A stretch of DNA of 64,000 bases from Trigonopsis variabilis (Eukaryota > Ascomycota > Trigonopsidomycetes > Trigonopsidales > Trigonopsidaceae): NCBI GenBank assembly GCA_003707065.3, contig PPXM03000004.1, forward strand, positions 434,001 through 498,000, given 5' to 3'. Under the pieces are notes generated by a model that saw nothing but the letters and a program-made list of their open reading frames with translations, was not told the DNA's origin and did not search any database. The translations under genes were made by a program, and so were the position numbers. Below, piece after piece: positions 1-11,653 of the stretch. Numbering within the stretch: the first letter of the stretch is position 1; the number at the start of each line of letters is the position of its first letter.

Positions 1-45
1 CCAGGACTTTTTGACTCCCGTTGTCCACCCATTGTGACTAGCACC

Positions 46-3000
46 ATGAGTACGGTTATTCCGAACGGCAAGACTCAGTCGCTGCCAATCGATCCTTTGG
101 CGATTTCCTCGTTGGTTTCGGGTCCACCTAAAGGTACGGAGAGCGGGCATAGAACGATGATGACTGACCGGCCAGATGATGAGCAGGAAGAGGCCTATAA
201 GAGAAAATGGGAAGTCAGCAGAGATCAAATTGCTATAATGGAAGCTGATCGAATTAAACGACGCCGACGAATGTTTCAGGAATCTTTACTTTCTCGGCTC
301 GATTCCCAGTCGACTGCGGCTAGAAATTTTAGCATAGACCGACTAGCACCCGCGGTTAATTCGCTCGTTTGGGAGGCGTTGGAATCTCGCGAATCAAAGA
401 AACAAACCGACTCAAGTTCAGCCTCGAGACCGCGGAGGGCCGCTGCTCGAGGGGACGACAGAATCCAGGAGCTGATTTCTCTGGAAGATGATGCTACTAC
501 TTCGGCAGACCCTGATTATGATGAAGAAGAAGCGAAGCCTACGCCTAAAAAGGAGAGGAGCACGAAACATAATCTTGCCGTCTACAACAGTATTTGGAAA
601 GAGTTATCGAGAAAAGAGGGGCCCAATGCCGCCAAGATGGTTCTTTCGTCGATCAATGTGAGGAAGACAAATGCAAAGAAAGCCGCTCGTCTTGCATCTA
701 AGGAAACAAGGCGATGGCAGCTGCGGAACGCAAAGTCCGTCAAAGAGATGCAAGCCCGAGCCCGGAGATCTATGCGAGAAATGCTGATGTTTTGGAAGCG
801 GAATGAACGAGAGGAACGCGATCTGAGACGGAAAGCCGAGAAGGAGGCGTTGGAAAAAGCCAAGAAAGAAGAAGAGGCTCGGGAAAGTCGCCGACAGGCT
901 CGGAAATTGACTTTCCTTATCACTCAAACGGAATTATACTCGCATTTTATTGGAAAGAAAATTAAAACTGATGAAATCGAAAGTGGTCAATCTGGAGGAC
1001 CTTCCGACGACGTTCCCAATGGATTCCCTGATCATGCTCTGGTTAACGAATCCAATACTAAGATTAAAGATGTGGATTTCGACAATCTTGATGACGAAGA
1101 CTTGCAGAATATGGCACTTGCAAATGCTCAAAATGCTGTTGCCGACGCCAAAGCGAAGGCAAATCAATTCAATGAAAGTGTTGATAGGACGGATGATGGC
1201 GAGCTAAACTTCCAAGATCCGACAACGTTGGGAGACATCAAAATCACGCAACCAGAGTTACTGTCATGCAAACTCAAGGAATATCAACTAAAAGGACTGA
1301 ACTGGCTGGTGAATCTTTATGAGCAAGGCATTAATGGCATTTTGGCAGATGAAATGGGATTAGGAAAGACGGTCCAGAGTATATCTGTGATGGCGTACCT
1401 GGCGGAAAAACATAATATCTGGGGCCCCTTTTTGGTGGTCGCCCCGGCATCAACTTTGCATAACTGGCAACAAGAAATCACAAAGTTCGTGCCTGAATTC
1501 AAAGCTTTACCTTATTGGGGCAGTGCGAAAGACAGGAAGGTTCTAAGGAAATTTTGGGATCGCAAGCAATTAACTTATACTAAGGATTCACCTTTTCACG
1601 TCTTGATTACATCCTATCAGCTAGTTGTGGCGGATGCGCCCCATTTCCAGAGACTTAAATGGCAATATATGATCTTGGATGAAGCTCAGGCTATCAAATC
1701 TTCTCAAAGTTCTCGGTGGAAATCATTGCTGGGGTTCCAATGCCGCAATCGACTCTTACTCACGGGTACGCCTATTCAAAACACCATGCAAGAACTTTGG
1801 GCTCTCCTCCATTTTATTATGCCCACGTTATTTGACTCTCACGATGAGTTTAGCGAATGGTTTTCGAAAGATATCGAATCCCATGCGCAGAGTAACACGA
1901 AACTGAACGAGGCCCAGTTGAAGCGTCTGCATATGATTTTGAAGCCATTCATGCTTCGCCGGGTAAAGAAACACGTTCAAAGTGAGCTCGGAGATAAAAT
2001 TGAGATCGATGTTTACTGTGGTTTGACATATCGCCAACGTGCTCTTTACAACATGTTGAAATCCCAGATCAGTGATATGGACTTACTGGAAAAAGCCGAG
2101 GCTGGCAATGAAGGAGAAACCGAAAATCTGATGAATCTCGTTATGCAGTTCAGAAAGGTATGTAACCATCCTGACTTGTTTGAACGGGCGGACACCGTGT
2201 CACCTTATTTCTTTGGGTCCATTCCCTTGACTGGGTCATTTATAAGGGAAGGTGATCATCTTCAGCTTTACTATGCTAGTCGCAACGCAATCTCTCTCGA
2301 TATGCCTAAGCTGATTTATCGTGGAGGCGGCAAGCTTGATGTACCATCACTTGCAAACCCCGCAGCAGGCTTCAATAAGAAATACGTGCACGGACTCTTA
2401 AGTATTTGGAGTCCCGAGTATATTGAGTCTCGAGCCAAAGTTAATGGGAGCTTTAACTGGGCTCGTCTAGTTGATTTATCATCAGGTGATGTCAAGCGTG
2501 CGGCAACAGGAGGGTTGATAGATAAGTTAAAGACCCTGAATGAATCCGTACAGGATATCGAGAGCCGTGAAAGTCTTGTTTACGAGGATGAGCGACCGCA
2601 GACCCCTAGGAGCAGGATGCTTTTAATAAGTGAGCCAGCCATCTCGTTACCCAGAAACAATCTTATTGAGGATACGGACGTCATGCATGATCTTTTACAT
2701 ATCTCTGAATCCCAGTTTAAGCGAAAGAATCTACACAGACTGCCTCCTATGGCCGATCCTCGAGCGACGGCTTCTCCAATCATGATATCGAGTCGCGATC
2801 GGAGTTGGATGAATGAACAACATCAATACTTTTTCAATCAGAATTTGCGAGAAATTCTTTATCCTGTCCCAGAGCCAGATATTGAAAGGTTGCTGCAGAA
2901 TCAAGCTCCGTACGAAGCTTTCCCTAAACTATCAAATATGCTACCTCCTCCTGCCTCTGAATTAATAGGATATAATCCGATCCGTGTTCCAAGCATGGCC

Positions 3001-3714
3001 AAGTTTATTGCTGATTCAGGTAAATTGACTAGGCTCGATCAACTTTTGGCCGATTTGAAGGCAAACGGCCATCGCGTTCTGATTTATTTCCAGATGACAA
3101 AGATGATGGATCTTATTGAGGAATACTTAACTTACCGGCAGTACAAATATCTCCGATTGGATGGATCGTCAAAGCTATCAGATAGGAGAGATTTGGTGCA
3201 CGATTGGCAAACAAAACCCGACCTTTTTGTCTTTGTTTTATCCACACGTGCCGGTGGACTGGGTATCAATCTCACTGCTGCTGATACTGTGATCTTCTAT
3301 GACTCTGACTGGAATCCTACCATTGATAGTCAGGCTATGGATCGAGCTCATCGGCTGGGACAGACCAAACAAGTGACTGTGTATAGGCTACTCGTCAAAG
3401 GGACCATCGAGGAGCGGATGCGGGATCGAGCCAAGCAGAAGATGCATGTCCAGCAGGTCGTCATGGAAGGACGAGGCCGGGGTGTTGATTTTAACAAGCC
3501 TAGCCGAGAAGTGGCCATGTGGCTGCTGGATGACCAAAAAGCTGGCACCCCTGGGGCTAACCCTGAAGTCCGTTTCCAGGAAGTTTCGAATGAAACCTCT
3601 GAAGGCACTCAATCAGGCAGCCAAAAAGCTAATTTAGATACCCACAATGTGAAAATTGGTGCGAATGGTGATGTAAAGCGGGATGTTGACGGTGACGTTG
3701 AAATGGCAGATTAG
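46..3714 (+). CDS. INO80: INO80-type SNF2 chromatin-remodelling ATPase
   Basis: This is the catalytic subunit of the INO80 nucleosome remodeller, acting in the nucleus in transcription and repair. One uninterrupted frame encodes about 1,222 residues from the first ATG at 46. A basic, coiled-coil-like DBINO/HSA region lies at about residues 180-305. The first RecA lobe has Walker A DEMGLGKT near residue 437 and DEAQ near 544. The second lobe, with RAHRLGQT, lies at about 990-1110. The roughly 250-residue insert between the lobes is the hallmark that separates INO80 from Swi2 and ISWI proteins. The family is usually longer at the N terminus, and a TAG acceptor-like site sits just before the ATG, so a 5' exon may lie outside the window. 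Identity is firm; only the start is uncertain. Confidence 0.95.
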   Translation: MSTVIPNGKTQSLPIDPLAISSLVSGPPKGTESGHRTMMTDRPDDEQEEAYKRKWEVSRDQIAIMEADRIKRRRRMFQESLLSRLDSQSTAARNFSIDRLAPAVNSLVWEALESRESKKQTDSSSASRPRRAAARGDDRIQELISLEDDATTSADPDYDEEEAKPTPKKERSTKHNLAVYNSIWKELSRKEGPNAAKMVLSSINVRKTNAKKAARLASKETRRWQLRNAKSVKEMQARARRSMREMLMFWKRNEREERDLRRKAEKEALEKAKKEEEARESRRQARKLTFLITQTELYSHFIGKKIKTDEIESGQSGGPSDDVPNGFPDHALVNESNTKIKDVDFDNLDDEDLQNMALANAQNAVADAKAKANQFNESVDRTDDGELNFQDPTTLGDIKITQPELLSCKLKEYQLKGLNWLVNLYEQGINGILADEMGLGKTVQSISVMAYLAEKHNIWGPFLVVAPASTLHNWQQEITKFVPEFKALPYWGSAKDRKVLRKFWDRKQLTYTKDSPFHVLITSYQLVVADAPHFQRLKWQYMILDEAQAIKSSQSSRWKSLLGFQCRNRLLLTGTPIQNTMQELWALLHFIMPTLFDSHDEFSEWFSKDIESHAQSNTKLNEAQLKRLHMILKPFMLRRVKKHVQSELGDKIEIDVYCGLTYRQRALYNMLKSQISDMDLLEKAEAGNEGETENLMNLVMQFRKVCNHPDLFERADTVSPYFFGSIPLTGSFIREGDHLQLYYASRNAISLDMPKLIYRGGGKLDVPSLANPAAGFNKKYVHGLLSIWSPEYIESRAKVNGSFNWARLVDLSSGDVKRAATGGLIDKLKTLNESVQDIESRESLVYEDERPQTPRSRMLLISEPAISLPRNNLIEDTDVMHDLLHISESQFKRKNLHRLPPMADPRATASPIMISSRDRSWMNEQHQYFFNQNLREILYPVPEPDIERLLQNQAPYEAFPKLSNMLPPPASELIGYNPIRVPSMAKFIADSGKLTRLDQLLADLKANGHRVLIYFQMTKMMDLIEEYLTYRQYKYLRLDGSSKLSDRRDLVHDWQTKPDLFVFVLSTRAGGLGINLTAADTVIFYDSDWNPTIDSQAMDRAHRLGQTKQVTVYRLLVKGTIEERMRDRAKQKMHVQQVVMEGRGRGVDFNKPSREVAMWLLDDQKAGTPGANPEVRFQEVSNETSEGTQSGSQKANLDTHNVKIGANGDVKRDVDGDVEMAD

Positions 3715-4346
3715 GTTTGTTTGGGCTAGTGATAGATCTATTGTGTGCGTCATATACATGTGTAGCCTATAATGACCCAAGAAAAGCAACGAAACAAGCC
3801 CTGCAATATTAAGTATATAATGATCTCGAATCAAGCCGAGAGCGCTGAAAAGTCTCAGTCTTTATCTGCAGGTAGTTCTCAGTTGGCACCTCCCTGACGC
3901 TTAAAAATGGATCCAACAGACAGTGTTCTCCCATGTCAAAGCCTTTTCATGTCCTTAGCAAGCGGCTAAAGAATACTACCGGCTGGAGAGCAGCATTTGC
4001 CTGTCACAACCCCATACACGTAACGCTTTAGGACCAGTTGACCTTGGCCGTTGGCGAAGCCAGAGAGCCGACAACTGGTCTATACAAGTGAAATATGTTT
4101 AATATTAAATGCTATCTGAAAAGAAATCTTATCGGTACCAATTGAGATAATTATGATGATCTGATTACGGAATGAAGAGCATTTCATGAATCTCTCGGCC
4201 TATCGTTATCGTGGGATGTTACAGTGTAACCTTATGCGGTGCTGCTCGTTGTCAGTAGCCGTGTCTATGTAAGGAGGCAGGTGACACCTAAGTAGGCCTA
4301 TCATATAAATAGGGAAGGCGTACATGTTCTGTCTATACTTGATATC
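3715..4346. other. Intergenic region with a long inverted repeat
   Basis: I see no gene in this roughly 630-base stretch. It holds the 3' flank of INO80 and the promoter of the RidA gene, with a TATA-like ATATAAAT about 45 bases before the ATG. A 9-bp perfect inverted repeat lies at 4032-4040 and 4072-4080, enclosing a small GGC-GAA-GCC hairpin. Confidence 0.5.
4032..4080. repeat. Inverted repeat able to form a nested stem-loop
   Basis: GACCAGTTG at 4032-4040 is the exact reverse complement of CAACTGGTC at 4072-4080. The pairing can extend two or three more pairs past a one-base bulge. The 31-base interior can itself pair around a GAA loop. It could be a small structured RNA, an attenuated hairpin in a 3' end, or chance; no family was recognised. 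Confidence 0.4.
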
Positions 4347-4721
4347 ATGAAGGCAGTTAGTTTCTCCGATGCTGGGCTCAGCGAACCCTCTATTCCTATC
4401 TCTCTTGCCTACAAGAGCAATGGCCTCGTCTTCACCTCTGGTCAGGTTGGTAACGATGCCAATGGCGCTTATGCCGAAGACATTGAGACTCAAGCTCACA
4501 ATGCCTTCAAAAATATGAAGCATGCTCTCGAAAGCGCTGGATCAAGTCTCGACAAGGTCCTCAAAGTTCTCATGTTCATCTCCAACGGTGATGATTTTGC
4601 TGCCATTAACAAGATCTACGCCCAATATTTTACTGGCAAGCCTGCCCGATCTTGTGTCATCGTCTCTTTTCCTTTAAAGGCCATCAAAATTGAGTTGGAA
4701 TGCGTGGCTGAAGAACTCTAG
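4347..4721 (+). CDS. RidA/YjgF/YER057c family enamine deaminase
   Basis: This 124-residue protein has the length and layout of RidA (Mmf1/Hmf1 in yeast, UK114 in animals). These trimeric enzymes hydrolyse reactive 2-aminoacrylate and related enamines formed by PLP enzymes, protecting branched-chain amino-acid metabolism. The motif FTSGQVG near residue 29, the arginine in PARSCV near residue 104 and the glutamate of IELECVA near the C terminus are the expected active-site elements. No mitochondrial presequence is apparent, so this copy is probably cytosolic. The start is the first ATG after a TATA-like element and there is no intron. Family assignment is sure, but the Mmf1 versus Hmf1 equivalence is not. 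Confidence 0.93.
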   Translation: MKAVSFSDAGLSEPSIPISLAYKSNGLVFTSGQVGNDANGAYAEDIETQAHNAFKNMKHALESAGSSLDKVLKVLMFISNGDDFAAINKIYAQYFTGKPARSCVIVSFPLKAIKIELECVAEEL

Positions 4722-4848
4722 ATAATAAATGTTAACTGTTATTGACGATTCGTAGACTCGATTGTCTCAGACTGCTATCCTCTATGAAGACATGTAAAGC
4801 AATCAGATTCCCATCAATAAATCAGTATATATAAGATGGTTTATACAT

Positions 4849-7800
4849 TCACCCGCGATGCCTTTGGGCTGTCCACTGATCACGAAAGGCCGAGACCTGT
4901 GTATCATATTCGTGCACTCGTTGCCGAAACTCAATGTCAGCCCGATCGTTGAGCTCTTTGTTATTTTGAGCGATCACCAAATATGGCTCTTTTTCTTTAC
5001 TTGGAAGCTCTCTCCACATCTTACCCAATGCCGCTCGAATCTCATTTCGGCTTGCAGTGGCCGTGCTTCGCCCCGTTCCGTCTCTACCATTCCGGCTGAA
5101 CTTTCGCTCTTCGCACATCTTCTTACAGCGATCCCAAGAGTCCTTTTGAAACAAGAGAAACGGATTGGCGCTTATTCTTTCCGGTTTCGTTGGGCGTTCA
5201 CCAAAAACTCGCAGGATCGACTGGTTGAGCGAATTCGCTTCATCGTCGGGCGTGGCACTCGCTGAAGATAGAACAGACTTATCGTTATCTTCGTTATAGG
5301 GTGAATATCTAGTTCTCTTCGACTGGTTGAGATCACTAGCAGAGCTCACACCTGAAGATTTTCTTCGCGCCTGATGCTGGGATGCTCCGAGGGCAATACC
5401 ATGACCGGAAGACGGCTCACCGTATGCGAAGTGACTTTCAACCGATGCTTCAGACTCAGGCCTCCAAGGAAAAATATCTTCAGGAATCCTTATAGGGCCA
5501 ATTATACTTTCGAGTACTTCATTCGCGGCTCGGAGACCAGACAAATAAGCCCCATGGGCAGTGGCAGGATGATTTCGACAGGTAGCCTCTCCCGCGAAGA
5601 AGAGGTAGTCCTTGATTGGCTTAGCCAGTAAGTCGTAATCAGCTCCAGTTGCTTCACGACCAACATAAGAATACGCTCCCCTAGCAAAAGGATCTCGCTG
5701 CCAGCGGGTGACAATCGTCTCTGTGGGCTCTGGTAATGGGATTTTCTCTGGGAAAATTCCGCTTAATAGGGTCATCGCCTCATGAACGATATCAGAATCA
5801 CTCTGACCATTTATCTGTTCAGCAGCATTTCCAGACATGAGTCCAACTAGCTGTTAGTCACCGAATGGCTAGCTTCATACTTAGGCATGATTTACCAACC
5901 ACTATGGTACAGTCCCAGAACATGTAGAACCTGCCTCGCACATCTTCAAAGGTAGCCCCCGGAGGAGGATTTCTCGCAACGCCGATCATATCTCTATTTT
6001 TATCCCAAAATGGTGTGTCAAAAACCAATACCACCTATAATTAATATCGCAGATTTCACTGATCTTACTTTGTTCATGACGCCAAACCCAATTCTTTCGA
6101 TGCTCTCTTTCTTCCATCTCGGTAACTCAGGGACAAAATGAATAGTTTCCTCCTTCATTACTCCCAGAGGTACAGTCATCACTACCTTATCAGCGCCAAT
6201 AACCTCACCATTCTCTAAAGTAATCTTTACCGGTTCCGTATTGTCAACATGGGAGCTCCAAGAGCGAGCTTGGTCATGATCAGCCGTATACTCAATAACT
6301 TTGACAGCGCTTTGGAGTCGAATATCCAAAGGCTTAGGTGAAAGATATAACCCTCTCACGACTGACTGATATCCGTTGACGATCATTGAATGTGGTCCGT
6401 CAAATTCATTCCCATCGTCCTGGTCCCAGTTACCAAGGCTCAAATTATTCAGATTTGTCGCATTACCGTATTCTAGGTTTGCAAAATGCCAATTGACCAA
6501 TCTTATATCTTCAGGCTTAAGATCCGCTACTTTGGCAGCTTGGTCAAGCACACCTTGAAGGGAATTACCTAGAGTAGAGTAGTTTTCCCCCTGAGGTTCA
6601 GCAACTGGTTGAACAGGACAGTCTAGAAATGGATGCTCACGCATGGGAAATCCCATCATTTCAAGCTCATTTGCAGTGAGGTTCTTATGCTTATTTGAAT
6701 GCTTTTGGGGCCGATGTGTGTAGCTTCTATCCTGCCCTTCCATTTGAGCAATTGTAGGTTCATCCAAGATACTTTCAGAAATTTTGATGTCTTTTCTTTG
6801 ATCTATCAATTTCCTATCTCCTTCCACTGTTGTTGGGGGAAGAATCTCATTTCTAAAGATAGAGATCAGATCAAGCATTTCATTGAATAATGTCTCCGTT
6901 CGCCGATCAACATCAGGGTCAGCTATTTGACCAGTTGCCTCGTCATATAGTTGACAGTCCGAACCTCCATGAATTACTTTAACGGAGAGGGAAAGCTGCT
7001 TGCGAATAACGACAGCGAAAGGGTTACCGCTATCAAAACCCATTATTAACTGTGCCCCAAGATCCACACGCTTTGATCGATCACTTTTCAATGGAATTGA
7101 ATATATTCTTCCTCCAATTCGTCCTCTACCTTCTAAAACTATGACTTTGGGGGTTAGGTGAGAAGGAAAGTATTGATGATAATGATTAAAGAGACCGGTT
7201 ATTTGACGGGCACAGGAAATGCCAGCCATTCCTGCGCCAATCACGACGATAACCGGACGTCGATTCAGGCGAACCTGATCATGGTGTAAAGGAATGAGAC
7301 CTTTAGATATATCGATGCAACCGAAATTAATATAGCCATTGCGTATTAGCCACTCATAGGCCGCTCCCGCCAAAGGTACCAAGCGGATATCCCTGCAACA
7401 GCTCATAGCTTCCGAGGTATTAACACAGATCAATGGATTAGATAACCAAAGCCGCAGAATTGCATTTCGGATGTTCAAGTAATTGGATACCAGAGAGCGT
7501 GGAATATATTCTCGTAAGATGTGATACTCATCAGGGTGCAAGGCGTAAGGATTAAGTCGTGAAGCAAACGCAGCGTATTTACATTCCTTATTAAACTGGT
7601 CGTTTGAAATTTCATTTGGCTGCCAGTTGTTTGGAAGAAAATAATCAGAGTAATCCCGATGATGATGATTCTGTTCAGAAGCTTGATTTCCAGTGTCGTG
7701 TTGGAAGAATGGAGGAACTGATCGATTATCGAAAGATTTTTTCGGTCCATAAGCCGAACCCGAGAACGCCTTCGATTGCGAGTCATTGATTCTTATACTT

Positions 7801-8264
7801 GGACTTGGACCACTAATTTGTGGAGCCAGATCATACCGATTAGTGGCATTAGAAGTCGCCTGGTTGGGGCCCATCAACGGAAGATAGTACGGATTGAGAT
7901 TATGCTGCGAGACGTTTTGTGTATGATTATCAGGCAATATAATATCCCCATTGCTATCCGGAATGGGTTGTATCCCTTCCGTCATGCTAGGCTCATGGAA
8001 CACATCTGATATCGCCGATGCCAGAGATCCTTGTTGGCTGTAGTTACTAGGATAAACTTCATATCGCACGTTGTTGATGGAATTATAGACATTTTGATCC
8101 GTCTGTCTAATTGAGTCCACTTGCGGAACAGATCTATTAGTCTCCGTCAGTAAAGAAGCCCAAAACGCATTGGCCTGTCTGTCAGGAGATTCCATCGGAT
8201 AGTTATAGCCTTGTCCATAACTATTTTTATTTCCCAAGTTGGCGCCAGGAGGCACACCACTCAT
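4849..8264 (-). CDS. LSD1: LSD1-type histone lysine demethylase with SWIRM, amine oxidase and HMG box
   Basis: This is a flavin-dependent histone demethylase related to fission-yeast Lsd1/Lsd2 and human KDM1A. The exons are 8264-6069, 5896-6034 and 4849-5846 (complement), giving about 1,110 residues with introns of 34 and 49 nt. In order it has a disordered N terminus, a SWIRM domain (about 230-313), an FAD-binding VIGAGMAG (about 336), the split amine-oxidase domain with GEATCRNHPATAHGA near its end, and an HMG box from about residue 1003. The FAD-contacting lysine (VMNK) is the last codon of exon 1, right before the donor. The region where animal LSD1 carries the coiled-coil tower is short and not heptad-like. 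The ATG at 8264 precedes SGVPPG; an in-frame ATG 18 nt upstream also exists at 8282. Confidence 0.95.
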
Positions 8265-8282
8265 AATGACGAAACAAATCAA

Positions 8283-8830
8283 TGATAACCCATGAATACG
8301 GGTAGCTAGTTTGGAGAAGTGGGAAGGTCGGTGACGGATTGTATCACAACTACTAAAGGCAACGAATTCGCTTGTCTTCTAAATCGCTGCTCCCCTGTCT
8401 TCCCTAGCACAAGCGACCAATTGGCACCTTTATTACCCAGTTTAATATGGATTAATGCCTTCTGAAATGGATAGAATATATAGATATCTATATCACCTAC
8501 GTTTGGCGCTACTGGAACGACCTCTTCTCTATCTCGCGTGGCCAAAAATAGACAGATAACTATCTATAGAGCCAGAGAAAATGTCTGACTCTAAGTCATG
8601 GATTCCAAATTAGGCCTTTTTTATCAGCTTTCTTGACTGGATATGTTCGCCCACCTGAAGTCACTATCTCGAAGCATAAGACCCAATTTAACGTCCTCTG
8701 AATGTAATCGTATGACCTACATTTAATAGTGAGTTACATTGTCGGGAGAGAAAATGCTTATTATTAAATGACATATACAAAGCCCATTCTAAAAGTTGCC
8801 AACTGGTGTAACGCTCTTAATGACGATAAT
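8283..8830. promoter_or_regulatory. Divergent promoter region between LSD1 and the MutL homologue
   Basis: No gene was found in this 548-base stretch separating two divergently transcribed genes. It contains a perfect 16-bp AT-rich palindrome at 8478-8493. An open frame upstream of the 8831 ATG starts at 8768 but shows no MutL homology, so I treat it as leader. Confidence 0.4.
8478..8493. repeat. 16-bp perfect palindrome
   Basis: The sequence ATATAGATATCTATAT is its own reverse complement. It lies about 215 bases upstream of the LSD1 start and 340 upstream of the MutL gene. It might be a binding site for a dimeric regulator, but its low complexity makes chance plausible. Confidence 0.35.
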
Positions 8831-10866
8831 ATGCCTTTGACGCGTCTAGATGAGTCCACAAGGAAGCTTCTGAACTCTAGTCAAGCCATTAATGGACCTT
8901 TGTCGGTCGTAAAAGAACTAATTGAGAATAGTATAGATGCTGGAGCGGATCAAATATCCATAGAAGTGGACTCCACAACCATAGCGGAGATCTCAGTAAA
9001 AGATAATGGCTCAGGAGTACCAAAGACAGACCGAAAGGAGATGTGCCATCCTTTCACTACCTCCAAATTCCATAAGATTAATGATTTTGAATCTCTGTCA
9101 ACTCTTGGATTCAGAGGAGAAGGGCTAAGTTGTATTGCCCAGGTATGCCGCGAAATGATAATTATTTCCAGGACCAAGGATTGTTCCATTGCAGAAAAGT
9201 GGAGTGTGAACAAGAATGGCATTGCTGCAGCTTTTACTGCATGCCACGATCCAGTTGGAACCACTGTTAAAGTGTACAACTTATTCAAAGATCTCCCTGT
9301 TAGACGCCGGATGCACACCAAGGAGTCTAAAGCTACACTGTCTAAGATAAAGGCTCTGATATTACAGTTTGCGTTGACTAACCCCTTTCTTGGACTGCGG
9401 GCTAAACTTGGCTCCAAAACTATCCACTATCCACTTAAGCGAACCAGGAAGCAGCTGATACTTCAATATCTGGGACATGGTATTGACGTGTCTCTACTGC
9501 AAGAGTCTAGTCTAATGCTACTGTAAGAGTCAATAACTCGGACGTGCAATATGATTATGTCTTTCCTGCTGATGTTCGTACCGTGATCTCGAAGAAATTT
9601 AGTCTCTATATCATAAATGGCCATATTCTTAATAATAATTTGCTCGCGGCCAAAGCATTTCAAAAGATTTTGAAAAAATTGCTTCCTTGCTCACCTATTT
9701 GCTTTTTATCTATCACTTGTCCTCCTAGTTTTATAGACGTTAACATAGAACCATCTAAAGATGATGTTTTGATAACTCAATCGGCAGTCCTGTTAGAATG
9801 GGAAAACCTCCTTGCCAAGATTCTTCCTCCTCTTGATGCTTTCAAAGTATTGATGGAAAATAGCAGGATAGTAAACACTATTCCTAATACAACTACAAAT
9901 ACAAAGAAAAATGCCCTTAATAAGCGAAAAGGGATCTTTCCGTCAAGGCCGGATCCTGCGAATCTGGTCTGCTCTACTCCATCTTCGGTAGATATAGCCG
10001 ATCTACTATTGGACGAGGATTGTTCTAGAACTGGGGATGTTGATCTTGATGATACTATCTTGGATCTTGCTGGTGTTGCCTCTCATCCTACTGCTGTAGA
10101 ACTGCAGGGTTCCTGTATTGAAAATCTTGGGAGCTCTACGAGTATCGCAAACTCTCTCAATCCGGATAATGTTGCAACCTCAAACGATGATTTTTCTTGG
10201 GCTAATGATTGGAGTTTTCGTTCAGATAGCATCGTTGTTTCGAGTTCTGGCCACTGCTCCGCTCTTGGTTTGAATTCAGAATCTCCCGAAGTGTCACCGG
10301 ATATAGATAAGAACGTCTGCCACACTGAACACTGTTGTACTCCTATTCGTTCAGATAATATTCCAGAACTGAACCAGGAAAATACGATTCAGAGAAACAG
10401 AGGTGGATCTTTTGTAACCGCTTCCGATCTTCTGCCGCAAGATCAGAGAGATCATAATATAGAAACTGGTGATGACCAAGCGAATGAGATACCTTTAGAT
10501 GCTTCTCAGCACTACGATTTCGCTCATATTAGATCTAAGCCCCAACGTTCACGATCTTCCTTAGCTACATACTCGAATCATCACTTACGGGCACATAAAA
10601 GGACACAGACAACTTTACCACAGTTTACTGCGTCTAGCAGTGTCTCCGACCGATCAACCGATGTCTTTCAATATTCAATCTCCATCGATACCAAGTCTAT
10701 AGATGAGTCGGTGGCTATTTCAGGCTTTTATGAACGATCCTTATCTTTATCAAGATCTCGACTAGAGCAGACTCTGAGTTTACATGGTTATGAGATTACC
10801 GCCTGGATCTCGTCGAACCCCTTTTCTGCTATAAACTTGTCCGATATCTGCCAAGGTGATGAATAA
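8831..10866 (+). CDS. MLH2: MutL homologue, Mlh2 / human PMS1 type
   Basis: This is a GHKL-ATPase mismatch-repair protein. The N-terminal domain carries VVKELIENSIDAGA (motif I), DNGSGV (motif II) and the variant GFRGEGLSC (motif III). The VVKELIENS spacing and the absence of any DQHA-type endonuclease motif in the C terminus point to the Mlh2/PMS1 accessory subunit that partners Mlh1, not to Pms1/PMS2 or Mlh3. The frame shifts near 9500. The best explanation is a 50-nt intron, 9480-9529, with donor GTATTG and branch TCTAAT 14 nt before the acceptor. That joins 8831-9479 to 9530-10866 for about 661 residues. A 23-nt alternative (9488-9510) also restores frame but has no branch site. I chose ATG 8831 because family members start just before the SRLDEST-like strand. 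Confidence 0.85.
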
Positions 10867-11653
10867 TTATCCGTTTGTACTTTTATCACCGGTGAAAAGA
10901 AAATCAGAGTGCATATCGGAGAGTCTATGTGACCTTCGGCGAACATATGTTTGTGCATCGCTTGATAATTATTGACTACCCTATTCAATAGTAACTATAA
11001 AAGATGTGACATAGATTTTTAATGGCTCCCTTGTTCCTTATGGCCTCGTAACTAATAAGAGATCTGTATGGTCACGTCAATGGATTAACTCGGATCGCTC
11101 TGGTGCATCATCACGTCACAACGATACTGAAGGGCGTAATTACACCTTTTATGCTTATCTAGTCGAACTAAGAGTGCACATAAATGAATCACGATTAAGT
11201 CGTTTAGATGCTATATATGCAGAACTCAACAATGCGCTTTCACTGTTGACAAACTCTTGAGTTCAGAGATTGCTACAAAATAACTCTGCTTCATCACCCA
11301 AGCTTGAACTCGAAATCTGATATATTGATCCTTTATTTTGCGTATCTCCAATTCCAATTCCAATTTCCCTAAAGCTTCGACTGTCAAGATTAGTCTACAC
11401 TATTCTTTGTTTAGGTAATGGACTGGACTACCTTAATCAATCCATTCTTCGGATGTTTGCAGCTTTTCATATTCCTCACTTATTCGGTACTAGTAGCTCT
11501 AACTTTCAGTGAACAAGCTTACGAGACATTCGCGCTCGTCAAATGTAGCGGCATTTCCGTTTTTGTCCTCATGGCAACGAGAAATTTTCTAACCTCCCAA
11601 GCAACCTCCCATCTGGACGCAAAAAATTGTTTCCGCACGTGCAAGCTAAGTTC
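10867..11653. other. Intergenic region upstream of RRN3
   Basis: I find no convincing gene here. A 79-codon hydrophobic frame (11418-11657) runs into the RRN3 start but resembles nothing known and lacks splice support. A CACGTG hexamer lies at 11636-11641, 12 bases before the RRN3 ATG. Confidence 0.4.

Noticed and set aside
9488-9510. 23-nt micro-intron in the MutL gene
   Set aside because: It restores frame and gives a slightly better protein length, but is below known intron sizes and has no branch site; the 50-nt intron 9480-9529 fits the local pattern.
10856-10907. Possible extra 3' intron and exon of the MutL gene
   Set aside because: GTGATG donor with acceptors at 10899 or 10907 would extend the protein, but neither has the CTAAY branch seen in other introns, and the added residues match no MutL C terminus that I can recall.
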